Assembly: GCA_016281165.1 (NCBI GenBank)
Contig: JAEEIC010000113.1
Coordinates: 1 to 7,273 of the forward strand
Reading direction: 5' to 3'
Source of the DNA: Bacillota bacterium
GTDB lineage: Bacteria > Bacillota > Clostridia > Peptostreptococcales > Anaerovoracaceae
DNA length: 7,273 bases
In this document: in pieces, positions 1 through 5,853 of the stretch
Layout: the number at the start of each line of letters is the position of its first letter
Numbering within the stretch: position 1 is the first letter of the stretch
Translations under genes and position numbers: made by a program
The notes under the pieces: generated by a model
Database searches by the model: none
What the model saw: the letters and a program-made list of their open reading frames with translations, nothing else
Told to the model about the DNA's origin: nothing

Positions 1-24
1 AAGCGCTGAAGTAAACTGATAACG

Positions 25-53
25 ACCGGCTCCCTTTCCGGAGCCGGTTTTTT
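25..53 (+). terminator. Rho-independent terminator of an upstream gene
   Basis: A perfect 9-bp GC-rich stem (25-33 with 40-48) with a 6-base loop is followed by a run of six T (48-53), a canonical intrinsic terminator on the plus strand. It must end a transcript entering from the left. One reading frame gives a C-terminus of Ala-Leu-Lys and a TAA stop at 12-14, but other frames also stop within the first 20 bases, so the upstream gene itself cannot be identified. Confidence 0.9.
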
Positions 54-75
54 CATGCCCGGGGCGCTCACAGGC

Positions 76-141
76 GCAGGACCGCGAAAGCAGGACTTAA
101 AGGAGACGGCGCGATGCCTTGGCCGCACCCTCCTGTCCTGC
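76..141 (+). promoter_or_regulatory. Leader hairpin sequestering an upstream Shine-Dalgarno
   Basis: The 7-mer GCAGGAC occurs twice (76-82 and 90-96), and its exact reverse complement lies at 135-141. When the second copy pairs with 135-141, the stem continues after a 4-base bulge (97-100) with AGGAG (101-105) pairing CTCCT (130-134), and again with 107-110 against 122-125. This would bury the AGGAG that sits 8 bases before an in-frame ATG at 114. The arm ends at 141, immediately before GGAAAGGA (142-149), which serves the ATG at 156. The first GCAGGAC copy is an alternative partner for 135-141 and would free the AGGAG. The pairing is seen directly; a regulatory role is inferred. No convincing promoter hexamers are visible between 54 and 156. 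Confidence 0.4.
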
Positions 142-155
142 GGAAAGGACATATC

Positions 156-1835
156 ATGAAGAAATTATTGCTCATACTGCTGGCGCTGGCCCTTTCCTGC
201 GCGCCGGCGTTCGCCGCCGCCTCCGCACAGCAGGCCATCAGCGGCGGTAAGACGGCGGAGATGGTATTCTTGGACAAGGGCTCGGCAAGAGCGCTCATCA
301 CTCTCGGCGAAGACAGTGTCGCCAAAGACATGAGCTTTGACGATCACATAGCCGCGGCCGAAAAGAGCGGCGGGCTGCTGCTCTCCATCAACGGGACCTA
401 CTTCAATTCCTACTACAAGACGGACAGGGCCCTCGCCTATCCGGACAACTGCGCCCTCATACAGCAGACTCTGATGATGGACGGCGAGGTGGTCGTCGGG
501 GGCGGCGACGGGCGCAAGATGACCCTGGGCGTCACCGCGGACGGTGGATTCATCATCAGCAGCGTGGCCATAAAGCCTTACGCGAGGATAAACGGACAGA
601 ACTACTACTTCTGGGGCGTCAACAGGTACTTCAGCGACGACTACTCGGTGGAGCTGGTCACGGACAGGCTCGGCTACGACGCAGCCCTGCCCGCGGGAGC
701 AGTGGTCCTCTGGGTCAGGAACGGCGTCATAGAGAGCATCGACAGCCCCGCTTCCTTAAGCGTGCCGGCAGGATATAAGGCGATAGTCTTCCACAAGTCC
801 ATGTGGGAGAGCGCCCTCGTCTGGAACGATATCAAGGCCGGAGACGCGGCGGAGATACTGACCGAGTTCGACCTCGCGGACGAGGCGGACAGGAACGTCT
901 GGGAGAGGGTCGTGACGGCCGTGGCCGGCGATCCCCCGCTGGTATCGAACGGGAAGAACGCGGCCTCCGACACCACCAACACCGACGCGAAGCTGGCGGC
1001 GGACAGGGTGCTGCAGAGGAGCTTCGCCGCGGTGCTCAAAGACGGAAGAGCGGTCTTCGGCACCGTGAACGCGAGCCCCAACGCCCTGGCGGACTACCTG
1101 ATATCGATAGGGGCGGAGGACGCGGTCTGCCTTGACGGCGGAGCCTCCAGCGCCCTTCAGGCGGGAGGAAAGAAGCTCACCTCTCCCGGCAGGAAGCTCG
1201 CCAACGTGCTCCATATGGTCGCGATCCCCGCGGGCAGCGATGCCGGCGGCGCGCCGCAGGCAGAGAGCGCGCAGATCTTTACCGACGTTCCCCTGAACTT
1301 CTGGGCGGCCCCGTATATAAACGAGGCCTTCGCCGACGGCGTCATCGAAGGGACCTCCTACGATCCCCTTTCCGGCGCCAGGACCTTCGCGCCCAGATCG
1401 ACCCTGAGCTTCGCCCAGCTCGCGACCATACTGCTCAGAGCGTATTACGGCGATGAATACAGGGCCCTGGAAGGCTCCGGGGTCAAGTGGTCGGACGCGG
1501 CCTATCAGCTGACGGAAAAGTACGGCCTCTGGAACCATCCCGTTGATAAGGACGTATTCCTTAAGGGCATCAGCCGCTGCGACATGGCGAGCCTGATGGT
1601 GAACATCATAAAAGACAGGACCGGCATCTCCGTCACCGAGAGCGAGAAGGCCGATGCGGCGGCAAAAATACCGGACATAGATGAAGTCCCGCTGCAGTAC
1701 AGAGACGATATATTGACGGCTTATGCCCTGAGGCTGCTCTCGGGTTACGACGACGGTTCCTTCGGCGGGAGCCGCACCATGAACCGCGCTCAGGCCGCCA
1801 CCATCTACTGCAACATGAAAGCTCTGGGAAGATAG
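156..1835 (+). CDS. Secreted phosphodiester glycosidase (NAGPA-like) with SLH cell-wall anchor
   Basis: The protein has 559 residues from the ATG at 156, chosen because GGAAAGGA lies 6 bases upstream and the start opens a textbook signal peptide (Lys-Lys, Leu/Ala-rich core, probable cleavage after Ala-Phe-Ala at residue 20). An in-frame ATG at 114 would add 14 residues ahead of it. The catalytic region shows phosphodiester glycosidase hallmarks: INGTYF (78-83), GDPPLVSNG (258-266) and CLDGGASSAL (325-334), the last being the family's typical DGGxSS signature. From about residue 374 follow SLH repeats: one clear (374-435), one degenerate (about 444-490) and one final (505-559) ending near the stop. 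Family members cleave phosphodiester-linked sugars (NAGPA uncovers mannose-6-phosphate in animals); bacterial substrates are mostly unknown. SLH repeats usually bind pyruvylated cell-wall polysaccharide, so surface action on a teichoic-acid-like or exopolysaccharide polymer is inferred. The TRAE-type motif is altered in all repeats. The gene stands alone between two terminators. Confidence 0.88.
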   Translation: MKKLLLILLALALSCAPAFAAASAQQAISGGKTAEMVFLDKGSARALITLGEDSVAKDMSFDDHIAAAEKSGGLLLSINGTYFNSYYKTDRALAYPDNCALIQQTLMMDGEVVVGGGDGRKMTLGVTADGGFIISSVAIKPYARINGQNYYFWGVNRYFSDDYSVELVTDRLGYDAALPAGAVVLWVRNGVIESIDSPASLSVPAGYKAIVFHKSMWESALVWNDIKAGDAAEILTEFDLADEADRNVWERVVTAVAGDPPLVSNGKNAASDTTNTDAKLAADRVLQRSFAAVLKDGRAVFGTVNASPNALADYLISIGAEDAVCLDGGASSALQAGGKKLTSPGRKLANVLHMVAIPAGSDAGGAPQAESAQIFTDVPLNFWAAPYINEAFADGVIEGTSYDPLSGARTFAPRSTLSFAQLATILLRAYYGDEYRALEGSGVKWSDAAYQLTEKYGLWNHPVDKDVFLKGISRCDMASLMVNIIKDRTGISVTESEKADAAAKIPDIDEVPLQYRDDILTAYALRLLSGYDDGSFGGSRTMNRAQAATIYCNMKALGR

Positions 1836-1855
1836 GATCCAAAATAAAGCAGAAG

Positions 1856-1888
1856 GCCCCGCCCTCCGCAGGGAGGACGGGGCTTTTT
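1856..1888 (+). terminator. Rho-independent terminator after the SLH glycosidase gene
   Basis: A stem of 11 pairs with one C/A mismatch (1856-1867 with 1872-1883) and a 4-base loop is followed by five T (1884-1888), 20 bases after the stop codon. It lies between two convergent genes. Read on the minus strand, the stem is followed only by an interrupted T-rich stretch, so it may terminate the opposite operon weakly, but it is primarily a plus-strand terminator. Confidence 0.9.
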
Positions 1889-1908
1889 GACGTGAAAACG
1901 GGGAAAAC

Positions 1909-2379
1909 TCAGGCCACGGTAAACAGCAGCACGGTCTCGTACTCGCTGAGCTTCTGCTTCTCCGGCCCATAAGGCGCCGCGATACCGTTCCACAGGGCCG
2001 CGGCCGCCCTGTTCTTTTCGTTGTATTTGATCTCCCAGGAGCCCTTGAAGCGCCCGAATATGAGCTGCACCGCCCCCTGAGCGATATGCCTTCTCCTGAA
2101 GGCGGGAAAGACCGTGAACTCCGCCATCACGTGATCGGTCCTGCCGCCGAAGTACGAATAAGGATTGAGCATGGCGAAGCCCGCCAGCCTGCCGTCCGCG
2201 TATATGAAGAAGGCGTCTCTTTCCGGATCGCTGAAATATTCTTCAAAGTGCCCGTAATGCAGATTCCCGGCCTCGTCCATGGGGTCGTCGTAGAAGTTCG
2301 TCATCTCGTACAGGTACTTCTGGTTTATGTTCTAAAGCAGCTCCCGGTCTTCGGGACGGACCCTGACCAGCTCCGTCAT
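1909..2379 (-). pseudogene. GNAT-family N-acetyltransferase interrupted by in-frame TAG
   Basis: The last gene of the leftward operon. Its natural start is the ATG at 2379, with a perfect AGGAGG (2392-2387) 7 bases upstream and an ATGA overlap with the nucleotidase stop. From there the frame reads MTELVRVRPEDRELL, then TAG (2334-2332), then NINQKYLYEM and on uninterrupted to 1909, for 156 codons including the TAG. Protein-like sequence on both sides of the stop argues that they belong to one gene. The body has GNAT features: FTVFPAFRRRHIAQGAV resembles the acetyl-CoA-binding motif A, and WEIKYNEKNRAAAALW the following helix. The next internal ATG (2304) gives 131 residues but has no good ribosome binding site, and starting there would lose the first strand and part of the first helix. 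The substrate is unknown; GNAT enzymes transfer acetyl from acetyl-CoA to amines. The TAG may be a recent nonsense mutation, a readthrough or recoding site, or a sequence error. Decay elsewhere in the frame is not evident. Confidence 0.75.
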
Positions 2380-3281
2380 CTCATATCCTCCTGTACATAG
2401 GGCACGCGGGCCGAGGGGACGAGCCTTGAGGCGGGGCCTGTGTGCAGGCTCTTGTCGTCGAAGAAGATGTTGGCGCCGAAGGCCTTGAGCACCTCTGCTT
2501 TGTCGACCCCGCCCAGGAAGAAGGCCTCATCTATGCGCACGTTCCAGGCCATGAGAGTCCTGATGACGCGCTCGTGGGCGGGGGCGTTGCGCGAGGTCAC
2601 GAGGGCGGTGCGTATGGGCATGGCGTCCTCGGGGAAGCGCGTCTGGACGAGGGAGATGGTCTTGAGCAGCTTGGCGAAGGGACCCTCGGGCAGGGGCTTT
2701 AAGGCGTTCTTCCTCTCGTGCTCGGTAAAAGCCTCCAGGCCCTCCTCTTCGTAGATCTTCTCCGCCTCATCGGAAAATATCACCGCGTCCCCGTCGAAGG
2801 CGATGCGTATCTGCGAGCTCATCTCGTCCGCCCCTTCGGGGAGGGTGCCGCTGCAGATTATGCCCCCGGCGACGCCGGCGTTGACGGCCTCCTGCACGTC
2901 CTGCTCGTTGGCAGACAGGAACAGATCGGTCCTGAAGGCTCCCAGATACGGAGCGACAGGTCTTCCGCCCACCAGGGCCGCGCGGCTGATGTCGAGGCCG
3001 TAGTGGCTGATCGAGTTGAAGATGCGGAGGCTGGTGTCGGCGCTGTTGCGGGACATCACGATGATCTCGGTGAGGCTCTCGCCGCCGCAGTTGAGATTGT
3101 GCAGGGCTCTTACCAGGGGGAAGGCGATTCCGGGGCGCAGTATGTCGTTCTCGCGCTCCTGCTGGTAGCGCGAGTAGGCCTCGAGGCCTTCGTTCTCAAA
3201 GATCTCGTTCTCTTTCTCAAGGTCGAAGAGGGCTCTCGAGGAGACCCCGACGACCAGTCTGTCTGTAAGATCGTATGCCAT
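2376..3281 (-). CDS. 5'-nucleotidase, cytosolic NT5C1 family
   Basis: The protein has 301 residues from the ATG at 3281, preferred because GAAAGGA (3293-3287) sits 5 bases upstream; the ATG at 3287 abuts that site and would add two residues. The family (NT5C1, Pfam 5_nucleotid-type PF06189) hydrolyses nucleoside 5'-monophosphates, classically AMP, to nucleoside and phosphate. The diagnostic segment is AFDGDAVIFSDEAEKIY (161-177), whose D163 and D165 match the HAD-like nucleophile and acid/base pair. SRN (230-232), GGVDKAE (257-263) and FFDD (273-276) would supply the phosphate-binding, lysine and metal-binding motifs. The N-terminal half (about 10-140) is a recognisable copy of the C-terminal half, with the catalytic residues replaced. 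It is the middle gene of a leftward operon, 49 bases after the M32 peptidase stop, and its TGA overlaps the GNAT ATG by two bases, implying translational coupling. A role in purine salvage is inferred. Family assignment is secure; substrate preference is not. Confidence 0.93.
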   Translation of the reverse strand: MAYDLTDRLVVGVSSRALFDLEKENEIFENEGLEAYSRYQQERENDILRPGIAFPLVRALHNLNCGGESLTEIIVMSRNSADTSLRIFNSISHYGLDISRAALVGGRPVAPYLGAFRTDLFLSANEQDVQEAVNAGVAGGIICSGTLPEGADEMSSQIRIAFDGDAVIFSDEAEKIYEEEGLEAFTEHERKNALKPLPEGPFAKLLKTISLVQTRFPEDAMPIRTALVTSRNAPAHERVIRTLMAWNVRIDEAFFLGGVDKAEVLKAFGANIFFDDKSLHTGPASRLVPSARVPYVQEDMR

Positions 3282-3330
3282 GATCATCCTTTCACCGCGG
3301 TCTGTGCCGCTCGCGGGCCGCTGAGGGAGC

Positions 3331-4830
3331 TTAGAGTTTATACATCCTCGTGTATTTCTCGCGTATATAGTCGATGTAGTGCTTTGCCGTGAGCTCCTCG
3401 CCGTCGACTCTCTTCAAGACCTCGGCGGGCTCGTAGATGCCGCCGGTCTTGTGGAGCTTTTCCTTCATCCACTCCGTTATGGGCAGCAGCTCGCCCTTCC
3501 TCACCTTCTCGCGCATGTCGGGCATGTCTTTGAGCATGGCCTTGTAGAAATGACCGTCGTAGAAGTTGCCCAGCACGTAGGTATGGAAGTAGCCGATGTA
3601 GCCGCTGGACCAGTGCATGTCCTGCAGCACTCCCTCGGCGTCGTTTTCGGGGACCACGCCCAGGTATTCCTTCGACTTCTCGTTCCAGTGATGGGGCAGG
3701 TCCTCAAAGCTGATATCGCCGTCGAAGAGCAGCTTCTCCAGCTCGTAGCGCAGGATTATATGCATGTTGTAGGTGAGCTCGTCGCAGCGCATCCTGTGGG
3801 GGCTCTCGCGCACGCAGTTCATGGAGAGGTAGAATTCCTCGGGGCTGAAGCGTTTGAGCCCGGGGAAGTATCCGGCGGCGATGGGGAGCAGGTGCTCCCA
3901 GTATTCGGGGCTCCTGCCGACGATGTTCTCAAGGTATCTGGACTGAGCCTCGTTCATGCCGGCGCCCTTCATGTGCTCGAGCGTCGTGTAGCGCAGAGAC
4001 GGATCGACGTGCTGGCCGGTGAGGGCGTGGCCGCCCTCGTGCAGGCAGGAGCAGACCGCCATGGTGAAGTTGTCCTCGTAGTAGCGGGTGGTGAGCCTCA
4101 CGTCGTATATGTCGTTGCCGGTGGTATAGGGATGGGCGCTGACGTCTACCCTGCCCTTTCTGAAATCGAAGCCTATGCTCTCCAGGACCTTATGGCAGAG
4201 CTGCTCCTGCTTTTCCCGGGGGTAATTGCCGAAGATGAGGGCGGGATCGGGCTTTACAGGCGAAGCCTTGATATCCTCGAGCAGGGGGAGCTCGAAGGCC
4301 TTGAGCTCGTCGAAGAGCCTGTCCATCACGGGCCTGGTGATGCCGGGCTCCCAGTCGTCCATGAGGCCGCTCATGGGATCCTTCTCCCAGCCGTGGCAGG
4401 CGGCGAGCCTGGCTAAAAGCTCGAACTCCTTCTTCATCCAGGGCGCGAGGCTCTTGAAATCGTTATGCTTCTTCGCTTCCTGCCAGACGACCTCGCACTG
4501 CAGGTTGTGGGAGGCGTATTCCATGAAGAGGGCGGGATCGATCTCGGCCTGGTACTTGTACTGCTTCCGGTATTTTTTTATCATCGCGGCGAGGACGGGG
4601 TCTTCGGCGGGCTTCTCCTCAAGGGCGCAGAGCAGCTCGTCCATCTCGGGGGAGGTCTTTCTCTTCATGGCCTCGCCCGAGAGGAAGGCGATGGAATCCC
4701 CCCTGTACTGAGCGGCATCGAGGGGCAGGTTCACCCTCATGTCCCAGGAGAGAGTGCTCCTTATGTTCTCAAGGAAGTCTATCTCGCGCACCAGGGCGCG
4801 GAAACGTTTTTCGGCCTCTTCGTATCTCAT
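3331..4830 (-). CDS. M32-family metallocarboxypeptidase
   Basis: The protein has 499 residues, the usual length for this family. The ATG at 4830 is preceded by AAGGAG 6 bases upstream. M32 enzymes are cytoplasmic, metal-dependent (zinc or cobalt) carboxypeptidases that remove C-terminal residues from peptides, mostly in peptide turnover. Conserved blocks in order are HPYTTGND and DVRLTTRY (about 233-249), the metal-binding HEGGH (264-268; two His ligands and catalytic E265), MNEAQSRYLENIVGRS (292-307, with E294 the expected third ligand), DELTYNMHIILRYELE (350-365), and DMHWSSGYIGYFHTY (404-418). Two positions depart from the common consensus: N293 where the HESQ-type motif has His, and H416 where GYFPTY has Pro. 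All direct metal ligands are present, so activity is likely. No signal peptide is visible. It is first in the operon, with an extended -10 promoter just upstream, and its stop is TAA. Confidence 0.95.
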   Translation of the reverse strand: MRYEEAEKRFRALVREIDFLENIRSTLSWDMRVNLPLDAAQYRGDSIAFLSGEAMKRKTSPEMDELLCALEEKPAEDPVLAAMIKKYRKQYKYQAEIDPALFMEYASHNLQCEVVWQEAKKHNDFKSLAPWMKKEFELLARLAACHGWEKDPMSGLMDDWEPGITRPVMDRLFDELKAFELPLLEDIKASPVKPDPALIFGNYPREKQEQLCHKVLESIGFDFRKGRVDVSAHPYTTGNDIYDVRLTTRYYEDNFTMAVCSCLHEGGHALTGQHVDPSLRYTTLEHMKGAGMNEAQSRYLENIVGRSPEYWEHLLPIAAGYFPGLKRFSPEEFYLSMNCVRESPHRMRCDELTYNMHIILRYELEKLLFDGDISFEDLPHHWNEKSKEYLGVVPENDAEGVLQDMHWSSGYIGYFHTYVLGNFYDGHFYKAMLKDMPDMREKVRKGELLPITEWMKEKLHKTGGIYEPAEVLKRVDGEELTAKHYIDYIREKYTRMYKL

Positions 4831-4896
4831 GTCGTTCTCCTTTTTCTCTTTTCTGGCGCGGGCGGCGGATCTCGGCGCGGCCGCATGCCTCTTTAT

Positions 4897-4905
4897 ATTA
4901 TATCA
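4897..4905 (-). promoter_or_regulatory. Extended -10 promoter for the M32/nucleotidase/GNAT operon
   Basis: On the minus strand the sequence TGATATAAT (4905-4897) is a perfect extended -10 element (TGnTATAAT). No good -35 hexamer lies 16-18 bases upstream (best about 3 of 6 matches), which is common for extended -10 promoters. Transcription would start near 4890, giving a leader of about 60 bases before the ATG at 4830. The call rests on sequence match and position only. Confidence 0.65.
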
Positions 4906-4937
4906 TGAGGCGGCGCGTAATAAAACTTCGGAAAGGC

Positions 4938-4966
4938 GGGACATATCCCCCTCCGTATTGTATAAT
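4938..4966 (+). promoter_or_regulatory. Sigma-A-type promoter for the HAD phosphatase gene
   Basis: A consensus TATAAT (4961-4966) lies 17 bases downstream of GGGACA (4938-4943), which matches four of six -35 consensus bases. The predicted transcription start is near 4973, giving a short leader of about 26 bases before the ATG at 4999. It is back to back with the leftward promoter, about 55 bases between the two -10 elements, so the two could compete or share a regulator. No obvious operator palindrome was seen between them. Confidence 0.65.
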
Positions 4967-4971
4967 AACTG

Positions 4972-4988
4972 CGTCCGCGGAGCGGACG
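4972..4988 (+). promoter_or_regulatory. 5'-terminal mRNA hairpin before the HAD gene
   Basis: A perfect 7-bp GC-rich inverted repeat (4972-4978 with 4982-4988, 3-base loop) lies directly downstream of the -10 element and directly upstream of the ribosome binding site GGGAGGA (4988-4994). With a start near 4973, the hairpin would form the very 5' end of the mRNA. Such structures can protect transcripts from 5'-dependent decay. An operator role for the same palindrome is equally possible. No T-run follows, so it is not a terminator. Confidence 0.4.
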
Positions 4989-4998
4989 GGAGGAACTG

Positions 4999-5853
4999 AT
5001 GACAACGAAGGAACAGATCGAAAAGATCAGGATCATCGCGACGGATCTGGACGGCACCCTGCTGAACGCGGACGGGATGCTCTCCGAGAGGACGGCGGCG
5101 GCGCTGAAAAGAGCCCAGAGCAGGGGCTTTCACTTCGTCGCGTCCACGGGAAGGGCCTTCCACACCATCCCGGATTTCATAAAAAAGACCGAAGGGATGG
5201 AATACATGGTGACCAGCAACGGCGCCAGGGTCGTGAGGATGCCTTCCGGCGAGACCCTTTCGGAGAGCCTGCTCAGCGCCGAAGACGTGGCGCGCGTCAT
5301 GCCCTGGATCTCGGACGGGACCCATCTGATCGAGATCTTCACGGAAGGCAGGGTCTACATGGATCAGCGCTGCATGGACGATCTGGCGGGCTTCGGCATC
5401 ACCTCGGCCTGGAGCCAGCATTACAGAAGGACCACCAGGATCCCGGTGCCCGACTGCCTCGAGCTGGCGATGACCGCCCCGGACAGGATAGAGAATATAA
5501 ACATCATGTTCTCGCCCGCGGACGAGGATAAAAGGCTGGCCATGGCCGCGGAGCTTCAGCGGCTGCCCGGCCTCAACGTCGTGAGCTCGGCCGCCCACAA
5601 CATCGCCATCGGCAGCCGCAGGACCTCAAAGGCGGGCGGGCTGCTGCAGGTGGCAAGATACTACGGGCTGGGCCTTGAGAACGTCATCGCCTTCGGCGAC
5701 AGCACCAACGACAGGCACATGATAGAGAGCTGCGGCATAGGCGTCGCCATGGGGAACGCCGCGGACGAAGTGAAGGAGGCGGCCGATCTTATCGCCCCGC
5801 CGAACACGGAGGACGGGGTCGCGCGAGTCCTCGGGGAGCTGCTGGGGATATGA
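4999..5853 (+). CDS. Cof-type HAD-IIB family phosphatase
   Basis: The protein has 284 residues, typical for Cof-like HAD-IIB hydrolases. The ATG at 4999 has GGGAGGA (4988-4994) 4 bases upstream. All four HAD motifs are visible: DLDGTLL (16-22; D16 nucleophile, D18 acid/base), STGR (49-52), the motif III lysine K211 in TSKAGG, and FGDSTND (232-238; D234 and D238 bind Mg2+). The region between motifs II and III is the C2-type cap expected for this subfamily and sets substrate choice. These cytoplasmic enzymes dephosphorylate small metabolites such as sugar phosphates, pyridoxal phosphate or flavin phosphates; the substrate here cannot be read from sequence. The gene has its own promoter with a short leader, and its TGA abuts the end of the opposing acyltransferase gene with no intergenic base. 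All catalytic residues are intact. Confidence 0.94.
   Translation: MTTKEQIEKIRIIATDLDGTLLNADGMLSERTAAALKRAQSRGFHFVASTGRAFHTIPDFIKKTEGMEYMVTSNGARVVRMPSGETLSESLLSAEDVARVMPWISDGTHLIEIFTEGRVYMDQRCMDDLAGFGITSAWSQHYRRTTRIPVPDCLELAMTAPDRIENINIMFSPADEDKRLAMAAELQRLPGLNVVSSAAHNIAIGSRRTSKAGGLLQVARYYGLGLENVIAFGDSTNDRHMIESCGIGVAMGNAADEVKEAADLIAPPNTEDGVARVLGELLGI

Noticed and set aside
114..155. A 14-residue N-terminal extension of the glycosidase as the primary start
   Set aside because: AGGAG precedes it, but the extension puts Pro/His/Arg-rich residues ahead of a complete signal peptide that has its own ribosome binding site. I kept 156 as the start and reported the alternative as a finding.
195..215. 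Possible lipoprotein signal (Ala-Leu-Ser-Cys in the leader peptide)
   Set aside because: The residues before Cys do not fit the lipobox well (Ala at -3, Leu at -2), and an Ala-Phe-Ala type I cleavage site follows at once. SLH repeats already explain surface attachment.
756..1970. Long open frame (404 codons) on the minus strand across the SLH glycosidase gene
   Set aside because: It is antisense to a well-supported gene, spans the terminator, has an Arg/Gly/Pro-rich composition with no recognisable domain, and is expected by chance at this GC content.
1909..2304. Treating the 131-residue GNAT frame starting at 2304 as the complete gene
   Set aside because: There is no adequate ribosome binding site before 2304, and protein-like sequence continues upstream through the TAG to a start with a perfect ribosome binding site and ATGA coupling.
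3379..4416. Long open frame (345 codons) on the plus strand across the M32 gene
   Set aside because: It mirrors the codon bias of the peptidase gene, is rich in Val, Gly, His and Leu without motifs, and lies opposite a gene with all family signatures.
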